NCBI RefSeq assembly: GCF_006716305.1
Contig: NZ_VFOU01000001.1
Span: 966,804-1,030,803, forward strand
DNA: 64,000 nt
Direction of reading: 5' to 3'
From: Enteractinococcus coprophilus
GTDB lineage: Bacteria; Actinomycetota; Actinomycetes; Actinomycetales; Micrococcaceae
Below the pieces are notes generated by a model. That model had not been told where the DNA came from. It made no database searches and saw only the letters and a list, made by a program, of their open reading frames with translations. The position numbers and the translations under genes are program-made. Of the stretch, positions 54,160-61,627 are shown piece by piece (positions within the stretch are counted from its first letter, which is position 1; each line of letters starts with the position of its first letter).

Positions 54160-55625
54160 TTATCCCACACGTCGTCCGGGCTGAGTTTGATTACATCGGC
54201 TAGCTTTTGACCGGCTGACGGCCGCGGTGGTGGCCGAAAAGCCGGGTCGAAGATCGAGGCCATCGCATCGCCTAGCGAATCGGTTTGAACCACGCGCATA
54301 CCCTGGGGCACTTTGAGTTCGGATTCTTTCGGAACGATGGCGTGTTTGAATCCCAGCCGGTAGGCCTCTTTGAGGCGACGTTCCATACCGGTGACCGGGC
54401 GCAGCTCGCCGGCCAGTGAAATCTCACCGATCATCACCGTGCTGCGCGGTAGAGGCGTGTCACTTCGTGACGACAAGATGGCAGCCGCCAGGGACAGGTC
54501 GGCAGCCGGTTCGTGAACAGTAATACCGCCAACTGTGGAAGCGTAAACGTCCTGGGTGGTCATGTCGATTTTGAAATGCCGCGACAGGATTGCCACCACC
54601 GTATTGAGTCTGGACTGGACTAATCCGGTCACAACCCGTCGGGGCGAGCCACCGCCACTGGTGGACACCAGGGCCTGGACCTCGGTCATCAGGGGGCGGT
54701 GCCCATCCATGGCAACCGTGATGGCAGTACCCGGCGCCGGGGTAGCAAACGTATTAATGAACAGCCCGGAGGGGTCATCAATCGATTCGATGCCGGAGTC
54801 GCGCATCGAAAAGCAGCCGACCTCATCGGTAGAACCGTACCGGTTTTTGACCGACCGGATGAATCGCAGCTGCGAGTGGCGGTCGCCGTGGAACTGACAG
54901 ACGACGTCGACTAAGTGTTCCATGGTGCGCGGTCCGGCAATGCTGCCCTCTTTGGTCACGTGGCCGACCAAGATTGTGGCGATGTTGTGGCGCTTGGCTA
55001 ACCGGATGATGCTGGCGGTGACTTCTTGGATCTGCATGCGCCCGCCAGGAGTGCCGTCAATTGCTGCCGACTGAATGGTCTGCACCGAGTCGATGACCAT
55101 GAAATCCGGCAGGATCTGTTCAATTTGTCCCAAGACTTGGCCAAGGTCTGTTTCCGAAGCTAGCATCAGGTTTTCTTTGAGCGCACCGATGCGTTCTGCG
55201 CGCAGCCGGACCTGGGCAGCAGATTCTTCACCGGTTAGATACAAGGTTTTGCGTTGCTTGCCGTCGGTTGTTCGGGTGGCTGCAACGTGACCTGCAATGT
55301 CCAAGGCCATCGTAGATTTCCCGATCCCGGGTTCACCTGCCAACAGGATGACCGCACCGGGCACCAGGCCAGACCCCAGCACCCGGTCGAATTCTGAAAC
55401 ACCGGTGGGAAAGCTCTCCGCATGTGATGCATCGACCTCGGTGATGGGCTGCGCCAATTCATCCACGGTGACTTTGGCCGCTGGGGTACGAGTAGTCGCC
55501 GGGGTGACCCCGGCTTCTTCAATCGTGCCCCACGCTTGGCATTCGCCGCAGCGTCCCGTCCATTTTGCGGTCATCCAACCGCATTCGGAACACTTATAGG
55601 CCAGTTTGGTCTTTGATTTCGCCAT
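54156..55625 (-). CDS. radA: DNA repair protein RadA
   Basis: This 489-residue protein aids recombination by driving branch migration. It has the N-terminal zinc finger (CSECGWMTAKWTGRCGECQAWG is the Cys4 region, residues about 12-33; key residues Cys at C-x2-C and C-x2-C), Walker A LAGEPGIGKSTMALD, the RadA-specific VKNRYGSTDEVGCF and a C-terminal Lon-like domain (ISLAGELRPVTGMERRLKEA). Length is normal. Its end overlaps the end of the convergent membrane protein gene. Confidence 0.95.
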   Translation of the reverse strand: MAKSKTKLAYKCSECGWMTAKWTGRCGECQAWGTIEEAGVTPATTRTPAAKVTVDELAQPITEVDASHAESFPTGVSEFDRVLGSGLVPGAVILLAGEPGIGKSTMALDIAGHVAATRTTDGKQRKTLYLTGEESAAQVRLRAERIGALKENLMLASETDLGQVLGQIEQILPDFMVIDSVQTIQSAAIDGTPGGRMQIQEVTASIIRLAKRHNIATILVGHVTKEGSIAGPRTMEHLVDVVCQFHGDRHSQLRFIRSVKNRYGSTDEVGCFSMRDSGIESIDDPSGLFINTFATPAPGTAITVAMDGHRPLMTEVQALVSTSGGGSPRRVVTGLVQSRLNTVVAILSRHFKIDMTTQDVYASTVGGITVHEPAADLSLAAAILSSRSDTPLPRSTVMIGEISLAGELRPVTGMERRLKEAYRLGFKHAIVPKESELKVPQGMRVVQTDSLGDAMASIFDPAFRPPPRPSAGQKLADVIKLSPDDVWDN

Positions 55626-55665
55626 GCCGCTAAGCCTACTCGCAGGCTAGGACACGATAAAGGAA

Positions 55666-56838
55666 CTACACGTTGGGCAGATAGCTGGTGGCCTCGTTGT
55701 GATCCGAGCCGGTGGCTTCAATGAAGTCGACCATCATTGGCCGACACATCATCACCAGGGCTTCGCCGTGCAACGTATCTGCCCCAAGATTGCGCGGTGT
55801 CAGTTTGGTGGTGGCTGAGCCCAGCGCATCTCGTGCCACCGACAGAGATCGATGACGCCCCGGAGCAACAGGTTCGGCAACCGACCGGCCCAGGACAGCA
55901 ACCGCATCGGCGGCATCCGAGAACCATGCAGACATACGTTCCAAATCGTCCTTGGCCTGATCTTTAGTATCGAATTCATCGATCACGGTGATTACCCGAC
56001 GGGCGATAATACGTAGTGAGCGGACCGCCAGATCAGTCTTTTCTAAGGTGCGCGACATCTCTTGGAGGTCTTGGCGTGCCGAACGTTGCGTCGGAGAATA
56101 CGTGGCCATCTGGTCCGCCCGAGCGATCTCACTGCGAACCGCATCAATCTTGGACTGCAATCCCCGAGCCTCAATGAGTGCCACCCAGCCGCCGCGCGAG
56201 TCGTGTTCAGCTAAGGCCTGAGAGAGCTCACGGAAGACCCCGGTGATAGACGTGAACAATTCGCGCATCCCAGCGACAGTTTCTTTTCGGAATGAAACCG
56301 GCGTCAGCATAGTGATCGCAATAGCAATAACCCCGCCGATGACGGCGTCCACAGAACGACTCAACGGCCCCTCCGGCGGGATCGGTAATAACACCACCAG
56401 AACGGCCTGGATCGACATCTGAGTGGTGAAGATTACTCCCGAATCCAGAAACCTGGCAAGCACAATCGTAATGAAGACCACGAGCACACCCTGCCAATAC
56501 CCCTGCCCCAAGAGCGCTTGTAAGGAATCGCCAACTAGTATGCCTAACGTCACGCCGATTGAAACTTCGAGGGCTTTGCGGATATGCGGATCGCGTCCAA
56601 AGCCCAGGGTGATTAAGGCAGAAGTAGCCGCAAAATAGGGCTCACTGTGACCGAATATAATAGCCGCAAAAGCATACGCAGCCACTGCGGCAATGGCTGA
56701 AATTGCCGCAGGAATAAGCGATTTTCGGGCACGCCAGGTGCCCGAGCGGAATCGAGAGGAGAAGAATTTTTTGACCTTCTGCCAACCCTTGGGCTCCGGA
56801 GCCACCGGTAGCGGGGTCGTGTGCATGCGTTCAGCCAT
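55666..56838 (-). CDS. FUSC family / aromatic acid exporter-like membrane protein
   Basis: This 390-residue protein has about six membrane segments in the first half (about 38-195; ISAIAAVAAYAFAAIIFGHSE, ALITLGFGRDPHIRKALEVSIGVTLGILVGDSL in part) and a helical cytoplasmic C-terminal half. This is the FUSC/ArAE_1 type, which includes fusaric acid and aromatic acid exporters; the substrate is unknown. It lies 40 bases before radA on the same strand and is divergent from pstS. Confidence 0.83.
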   Translation of the reverse strand: MAERMHTTPLPVAPEPKGWQKVKKFFSSRFRSGTWRARKSLIPAAISAIAAVAAYAFAAIIFGHSEPYFAATSALITLGFGRDPHIRKALEVSIGVTLGILVGDSLQALLGQGYWQGVLVVFITIVLARFLDSGVIFTTQMSIQAVLVVLLPIPPEGPLSRSVDAVIGGVIAIAITMLTPVSFRKETVAGMRELFTSITGVFRELSQALAEHDSRGGWVALIEARGLQSKIDAVRSEIARADQMATYSPTQRSARQDLQEMSRTLEKTDLAVRSLRIIARRVITVIDEFDTKDQAKDDLERMSAWFSDAADAVAVLGRSVAEPVAPGRHRSLSVARDALGSATTKLTPRNLGADTLHGEALVMMCRPMMVDFIEATGSDHNEATSYLPNV

Positions 56839-56892
56839 GGTCTTATCCTACGAGGTAGGCCAAGATTGTCTAAAGGCGCTGAGCGGAAAAAC

Positions 56893-56914
56893 GTTAACCC
56901 GCTGTTAATCTTTC
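56893..56914 (+). promoter_or_regulatory. PHO-box-like direct repeat upstream of pstS
   Basis: Two adjacent 11-base units, GTTAACCCGCT and GTTAATCTTTC, agree with the actinobacterial PhoP operator (11-base direct repeats beginning GTTCAYC-like). It lies 117 bases before the pstS start in the divergent fusC-pstS gap. Control of pst by PhoP under phosphate starvation is well known in Streptomyces and mycobacteria. Confidence 0.65.
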
Positions 56915-57030
56915 GACAGCCAGCAGGTTACCTAGCGTGCGTAGCTTCGTTGAATAGTTAGGGCCATCAAGCCCAAACTTTTCCGGCCCAACGTACTGAC
57001 TCACAACAAACTCGAAAGAGGAAAACACCA

Positions 57031-58128
57031 GTGAAGTTTTCTCGTTTTTATCGCTCCGCTGCTATCGCATCCGTGGCCGCTCTGGCTCTTGCAGCTTGCT
57101 CATCTGACGACGCCGCTGATGAAAACGCCGGTGGCGACTCCGGTGACCAGGCCTCGGCAGAAGTATCGGGCAACCTGATCGGTGGCGGAGCTTCATCGCA
57201 GGAAGCTGCGATGACCGCCTGGGCTGCAGGCGTCACCGAGGTGCACCCAGATCTGACCGTCAACTACGACCCAGTTGGCTCCGGCTCCGGTCGTGAAGGC
57301 TTCATTGCAGGCCAGTACACCTTCGCTGGTTCCGACTCCGCGATGGATGCTGAAGAACAAGAACAAGCTTGCGGCTCAGGGAGCCCATTCCACGTTCCTT
57401 CCTACATTTCTCCTGTTGCTGTTGCCTTCAACCTCGAAGGCGTCGACAGCCTCAACATGAAGCCAGACACCATCGCCAAGGTATTCGCCGGCGAAATCAC
57501 CTCCTGGGACGATGCCGAAATCGCAGAGCAGAACGAAGGCGTTGAACTGCCAGCGACCGGCATCACCGTCGTCCACCGCTCGGATGACTCGGGTACCACC
57601 GAAAACTTCACTGATTACCTCAACGGTGCTGCCGGCGACGCCTGGACCTGGGAAGCAGCAGACGCATGGCCAGAAGAACTCACCGGTGAATCTGCACAGC
57701 AGACTTCCGGTGTTGTCTCCCTGACCACTGACACCGATGGTGCCATCACCTATGCTGATGCTTCCCAGATTGGTGGCCTGTCCACCGTTGCCGTCGGTGT
57801 TGGCGAAGACTACGTCGAATACTCCGCTGAAGCTGCAGCTTCGGCGGTAGAAACCGCCGAAGAAGACCCAGAATCTGAAGGTGCTCGCATCCTGGATCGC
57901 AGCACCGAAGAAGAAGGCGTCTACCCAATCGTCATGATCTCTTACCACATCTTCTGTGACACCTACGACAACGAAGAAATGGTAAACCAGGTCAAGGCGT
58001 TCGGTAACTACGTCATCTCCGAAGACGGTCAGATCGCTGCTGAAGATTCCGCAGGTTCGGCCCCAATCTCGGAAACCATTCGCGAAGAGGCTACTCAGCG
58101 CCTCGACGCGATTACTGTTGCTGGTTAG
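57031..58128 (+). CDS. pstS: Phosphate ABC transporter substrate-binding lipoprotein PstS
   Basis: This 365-residue protein binds phosphate outside the membrane. The lipobox ALAAC puts the lipid-anchored Cys at residue 23. The phosphate-binding signature is clear: GGGASSQEAAMTAW, NYDPVGSGSGREGFIAGQY, VHRSDDSGTTENFTDYL. The mature protein is very acidic. The start is a GTG with GAAAGAGG upstream. It heads pstS-pstC-pstA-pstB; a strong hairpin lies between it and pstC. No phoU gene follows pstB here. Confidence 0.95.
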   Translation: MKFSRFYRSAAIASVAALALAACSSDDAADENAGGDSGDQASAEVSGNLIGGGASSQEAAMTAWAAGVTEVHPDLTVNYDPVGSGSGREGFIAGQYTFAGSDSAMDAEEQEQACGSGSPFHVPSYISPVAVAFNLEGVDSLNMKPDTIAKVFAGEITSWDDAEIAEQNEGVELPATGITVVHRSDDSGTTENFTDYLNGAAGDAWTWEAADAWPEELTGESAQQTSGVVSLTTDTDGAITYADASQIGGLSTVAVGVGEDYVEYSAEAAASAVETAEEDPESEGARILDRSTEEEGVYPIVMISYHIFCDTYDNEEMVNQVKAFGNYVISEDGQIAAEDSAGSAPISETIREEATQRLDAITVAG

Positions 58129-58150
58129 GCCAGGAAATTAGCTTTCACTA

Positions 58151-58190
58151 GCTGATACCACCGCTTGGCACCACAAGCGGTGGTATCGGC
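58151..58190 (+). promoter_or_regulatory. Intercistronic stem-loop between pstS and pstC
   Basis: A perfect 14-pair stem, GATACCACCGCTTG (58154-58167) with CAAGCGGTGGTATC (58174-58187), six-base loop, without T run. It can stabilise the pstS part of the message or stop part of the transcripts, giving more binding protein than permease. Confidence 0.8.
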
Positions 58191-58232
58191 ATGAAAGACA
58201 CTCTTCTTTATATGAACGTTCAGGAGTACAAC

Positions 58233-59189
58233 GTGACAACCACATCCCCGCGCACCAAGACACCAGCGCGTAATACCACTTCCGCGGTGGGGGATAAAGT
58301 CTTCAAAGGCATGTCGTGGACCGGTGGCGTGATCATTTTGGTCGTGCTTGCTTTCGTGGCCCTCTTCCTGCTGACGCGATCCCTACCGGCCATTGCTCCC
58401 GATACTTTCGGCCCGGGTGCTGATCAGGCGATAGATTTCTGGGGCTATGTCTGGCCCCTGATGGCAGGAACGGTCATTGTTTCTGCTATCGCACTCCTGT
58501 TGGCCACCCCTGTCGCTATGGGGGTTTCGCTGTTTATTAGCCACTACGCGCCGCGTCGTTTCGCCAACACCATCGGATACGTCATCGACTTACTGGCCGC
58601 CATTCCGTCTGTGGTCTATGGCGCCTGGGGCATGCTGGTGATCGCACCACTTATGGTGCCGATCTATCAGTGGTTGCACGACAACTTAGGGTTCATCCCA
58701 CTGTTCGCCGGTGATCCATCGACCACCGGGCGAACCATTTTGACTTCCGGGGTCGTTCTCGCCGTCATGGTCCTGCCGATCATGACCGCCCTGTGTCGCG
58801 AAATTTTCCTTCAGGTACCACACCTGCAAGAAGAAGCCGCACTTGGCCTGGGCGCCACCCGGTGGGAAATGATCAAAATGACCGTCTTCCCATTCGCTCG
58901 CGCCGGTATCATCTCTTCGATTATGCTTGCTCTTGGCCGTGCGCTGGGTGAAACCATGGCCGTAACGATGGTGCTGTCTCCGGGCGGATTCTCCTGGTCG
59001 CTCATCACATCGGGTGCCAACGCAACCATCCCATCAGAAATTGCATTGAACTTCCCAGAAGCTTTCGGTCAACGCCAGGCGGAACTTATCGCAGCGGGTC
59101 TGATGCTGTTTGTGATCACCCTGATCGTCAACGTCATCGCCAGGGCTATCGTTAACAGTCACGCGAAGAAAGCTGAGGGTCTGTCATGA
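58233..59189 (+). CDS. pstC: Phosphate ABC transporter permease PstC
   Basis: This 318-residue permease has six membrane segments and the EAA loop (LQEEAALGLGATRWEMIKMTVFPFA) that contacts PstB. LLAAIPSVVYGAWGM is typical of PstC. The GTG at 58233 is chosen because CAGGAG lies seven bases upstream; an in-frame ATG at 58191 overlaps the hairpin and lacks a ribosome binding site. Its stop overlaps the pstA start by four bases. Confidence 0.94.
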   Translation: MTTTSPRTKTPARNTTSAVGDKVFKGMSWTGGVIILVVLAFVALFLLTRSLPAIAPDTFGPGADQAIDFWGYVWPLMAGTVIVSAIALLLATPVAMGVSLFISHYAPRRFANTIGYVIDLLAAIPSVVYGAWGMLVIAPLMVPIYQWLHDNLGFIPLFAGDPSTTGRTILTSGVVLAVMVLPIMTALCREIFLQVPHLQEEAALGLGATRWEMIKMTVFPFARAGIISSIMLALGRALGETMAVTMVLSPGGFSWSLITSGANATIPSEIALNFPEAFGQRQAELIAAGLMLFVITLIVNVIARAIVNSHAKKAEGLS

Positions 59190-60418
59190 GCTCCCAAATC
59201 CATTCGCGTACGAAACCTAAGACCCCGGTTCAGCCTCCGCAGGGCCCAGACGGCGAAAAGAAACCAGAAGAGATGACGCCAAAAAATAAGACATCCCGGT
59301 TGGACTCCTTGACGGCCAACCGGAAACCATCCTGGACGTGGGTGGCGGCAGCCGCCGGTTCAATTGTGGTCGCTGCGATTGTCACCGCACTGCTGTTTGA
59401 ATCATTTAGCATCGTTGGTTTTGTCCTCATCGCTGGGTTGTTGTACATCGTCTCGATGTATGTGACCAGCCGGGTGTTAGAAAATCGGCTCAAGGCCACT
59501 GATGAATTCTGGCGTCATTTGATCTGGACCGCATTTATCATCGCGTTGGTCCCGCTGATTTCCGTGATCTGGTCGGTTGTTTCGCAAGGCTTACCCACCC
59601 TGCTAGCCAACCCAGGGCTGCTGACCACCGACATGAAAGGTGTGGTCGGGGCAGACGATATCGCAACCCAGACCGAAGGTGCGCCACTGCAAGGTGGTAT
59701 TCTGCACGGTCTGATCGGGACCGTGGCCATCACGGTGCTCGCCAGCGTCATCTCGATCCCAGTGGGGCTCTTTGCCTCGATCTACTTGGTCGAATACGCC
59801 AACCGCAACGCGTTCTCACGTGCTATTCGCTTCTTCGTGGACGTTATGACCGGTATCCCATCGATCGTTGCCGGTCTGTTCGCCTTCGCCGGGCTGAGCC
59901 TCCTGATCGAATTGGTTGTAGGAACCTCTCCGCAAGCCCTGCAGTCGGTCAAGACCGGTTTTGCTGCAGCACTAGCACTGAGCGTGTTAATGATCCCGGT
60001 CGTGGTGCGCTCGACCGAAGAGATGCTGGAGGTCGTCTCCGACGAACTCCGTGAAGCATCCTACGCCCTGGGTGTGCGCAAATGGCGCACCATTATGAAA
60101 GTCGTGCTGCCAACCGCTATGTCGGGTATTGCTTCGGGTGTCACCCTGGCCATCGCCCGGGTAACCGGTGAAACCGCACCGATCTTGGTGACCGCAGGGT
60201 ATGCGGCAACCACCAACTGGAACCCGTTCTCCGAGTGGATGACCGCACTGCCGGTCTTCATCTACCGCCAGCTGGTCAACCCAACCGCACCCGCTGCTGG
60301 CGACCCGTCGATGGCGCGCGCCTGGGCAGGTGCCCTGGTACTCATTGTCATCGTGATGGGTCTGAACCTGGCAGCCCGTGTCATCGCAAAGAACTTCGCA
60401 CCGAAGACCGGCAAATAA
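59186..60418 (+). CDS. pstA: Phosphate ABC transporter permease PstA
   Basis: This 410-residue permease is longer than usual because of a hydrophilic N-terminal extension (about 1-50) and two additional membrane segments before the core (about 52-75 and 110-135). The core (about 165-405) has RFFVDVMTGIPSIVAGLFAFAG, the EAA loop ELREASYALGVRKWRTIMKVVLP and TGETAPILVTAGYA. It pairs with PstC to form the channel. Confidence 0.94.
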   Translation: MSSQIHSRTKPKTPVQPPQGPDGEKKPEEMTPKNKTSRLDSLTANRKPSWTWVAAAAGSIVVAAIVTALLFESFSIVGFVLIAGLLYIVSMYVTSRVLENRLKATDEFWRHLIWTAFIIALVPLISVIWSVVSQGLPTLLANPGLLTTDMKGVVGADDIATQTEGAPLQGGILHGLIGTVAITVLASVISIPVGLFASIYLVEYANRNAFSRAIRFFVDVMTGIPSIVAGLFAFAGLSLLIELVVGTSPQALQSVKTGFAAALALSVLMIPVVVRSTEEMLEVVSDELREASYALGVRKWRTIMKVVLPTAMSGIASGVTLAIARVTGETAPILVTAGYAATTNWNPFSEWMTALPVFIYRQLVNPTAPAAGDPSMARAWAGALVLIVIVMGLNLAARVIAKNFAPKTGK

Positions 60419-60457
60419 GCTCGGTTACCGGTTACTCAATTAAAAGGAAAAACTCTC

Positions 60458-61237
60458 ATGGCAAAAAGCATCGAAGCCGTCGATCTCAATTGCTACTACG
60501 GCGACTTTCTGGCCGTCAAAGATGTCAACATCAAAATCGCACCACGCGCCGTGACCGCCTTCATTGGCCCATCCGGTTGTGGCAAAACCACCTTCTTGCG
60601 CACGCTGAACCGGATGCACGAAGTCACCCCAGGTGCCCGCGCCGAAGGCCAGATCTTCCTGGACGATGAAGACATTAACTCCCCAAATGTGGATCCGGTG
60701 CGCGTCCGCTCGACAGTGGGGATGGTCTTCCAGCGACCAAACCCCTTCCCAACCATGTCGATCCGCGAGAACGTGTTAGCCGGTTACCAGCTCAACGGCA
60801 TCAGGTTGTCGAAATCGGACTCCGAAGCGATCCTGGAGCGCTCCTTGACCGGTGCGAACCTGTGGAATGAAGTCAAAGACCGTCTAGATCGCCCAGGTGG
60901 TGGCCTGTCGGGTGGTCAGCAGCAGCGCCTGTGCATCGCCCGCACGATCGCCATCGAACCCGAAGTGATCCTCATGGATGAGCCAGCTTCGGCGCTGGAC
61001 CCGATCTCGACCCTGGCGATCGAAGACCTCATTCATGAACTCAAAGAGGATTACACCGTCGTCATCGTGACACACAATATGCAGCAGGCTGCTCGGGTGG
61101 CTGATAAAACCGCATTCTTCAACCTGCAGGCCATCGGAGAACCCGGCATGCTTATTGAATACGACGACACCACCACGATCTTCAACAACCCATCCAACGA
61201 ACAGACTGAAGCCTACATTTCTGGACGCTTCGGCTAA
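60458..61237 (+). CDS. pstB: Phosphate ABC transporter ATP-binding protein PstB
   Basis: This 259-residue ATPase powers PstCA. Walker A is GPSGCGKTT, the Q-loop lies in [11 protein letters not shown], the signature is [16 protein letters not shown], Walker B is [12 protein letters not shown] and the switch His follows in [10 protein letters not shown]. It is complete and ends the operon, with a terminator 12 bases after the stop. Confidence 0.97.
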   Translation: MAKSIEAVDLNCYYGDFLAVKDVNIKIAPRAVTAFIGPSGCGKTTFLRTLNRMHEVTPGARAEGQIFLDDEDINSPNVDPVRVRSTVGMVFQRPNPFPTMSIRENVLAGYQLNGIRLSKSDSEAILERSLTGANLWNEVKDRLDRPGGGLSGGQQQRLCIARTIAIEPEVILMDEPASALDPISTLAIEDLIHELKEDYTVVIVTHNMQQAARVADKTAFFNLQAIGEPGMLIEYDDTTTIFNNPSNEQTEAYISGRFG

Positions 61238-61249
61238 GCCAACTTGAAT

Positions 61250-61299
61250 ACCAGCGCGGCGAAACTCCTTGATAACGGGGCTCGTCGCGCTGGTGTTTA
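61250..61299 (+). terminator. Terminator after pstB
   Basis: ACCAGCGCG (61250-61258) pairs with CGCGCTGGT (61286-61294), with an inner GCGA/TCGT helix, followed by GTTTAAAAT. The 390-base gap to pit (61238-61627) also holds the elements listed next. Confidence 0.7.
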
Positions 61300-61348
61300 A
61301 AATCGTGGTTACGGGCGGCCCTCAGTATTTGAGATGACTTAGGAATGC

Positions 61349-61378
61349 AAAATCCCGGCCTGCGCACAGGCCGGGATT
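61349..61378 (-). terminator. Minus-strand terminator downstream of the pit/sORF region
   Basis: Perfect 12-pair stem AATCCCGGCCTG / CAGGCCGGGATT with a four-base loop; on the minus strand it is followed by TTTTGCATTCC. It would end transcripts coming from pit or from the small frame at 61410-61484. Confidence 0.8.
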
Positions 61379-61389
61379 CTCAAACTTAC

Positions 61390-61474
61390 GATGTCGGGCC
61401 GGGCACGCCTCACGGCGTGTGGCCGCTCAAAGCGGCTAATGATTTGGAGCCCGGGGGTACCGCAACCCGACATC
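61390..61474. other. Stem-enclosed structured element (possible ncRNA)
   Basis: A nine-pair outer stem, GATGTCGGG (61390-61398) / CCCGACATC (61466-61474), encloses a second stem CCGGGC (61399-61404) / GCCCGG (61449-61454) and two hairpins: CACGCC/GGCGTG with a four-base loop and GCCGC/GCGGC with a five-base loop. The 85-base length recalls a tRNA, but no T-arm or D-arm consensus is present on either strand. It overlaps the small frame below and ends 12 bases before the minus-strand terminator stem. I do not recognise a known riboswitch class. Confidence 0.55.
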
Positions 61475-61484
61475 TGTTAGTCAC
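61410..61484 (-). CDS. Candidate 24-residue peptide with strong ribosome binding site
   Basis: A GTG at 61484 has GGAGGAG eight bases upstream (61493-61499), an unusually good match for this window, and opens a 24-codon frame beginning VTNRCRVAVPPGSK and ending SGHTP. The frame runs through the structured element, so translation would change its folding, as in leader peptides. It lies 144 bases after the pit stop on the same strand. No known peptide family is recognised; it may be a small protein, a leader of a short regulatory RNA, or chance. Confidence 0.4.
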   Translation of the reverse strand: MTNRCRVAVPPGSKSLAALSGHTP

Positions 61485-61539
61485 TCTATTGGCTCCTCCA
61501 GCGATAAGCAAGGAAAGTTCTCGCGACGGTCAATTCCGC

Positions 61540-61561
61540 GTTAATTCGCCGTTTTCATTGA
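61540..61561 (+). promoter_or_regulatory. Second PHO-like direct repeat, before an antisense promoter
   Basis: GTTAATTCGCC and GTTTTCATTGA are adjacent 11-base units. The first shares 8 of 11 bases with the first unit upstream of pstS; the second matches only partly. The repeat overlaps the -35 element of the promoter at 61558, where PhoP-type activators bind. Confidence 0.4.
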
Positions 61562-61587
61562 CGTCGATGGGCAAAACAAGGTATAAG
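61558..61587 (+). promoter_or_regulatory. Sigma-70-type promoter directed against pit
   Basis: TTGACG (61558-61563) and TATAAG (61582-61587) are spaced by 18 bases, near consensus at both hexamers. A transcript would start near 61594 and run antisense through the 3' part of pit. No gene lies on the plus strand downstream except a 39-codon frame at about 61632 that overlaps pit in antisense. Confidence 0.5.
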
Positions 61588-61627
61588 CTATCGCATTTTC
61601 ACGCCGTCTGACCACGCCGGGCGGACG

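Noticed and set aside
61390..61474. tRNA gene (85 bases, long closing stem)
   Set aside because: No D-loop or T-loop consensus on either strand, inner helices do not match cloverleaf spacing, and the outer stem is nine pairs. Kept only as an unexplained structured element.
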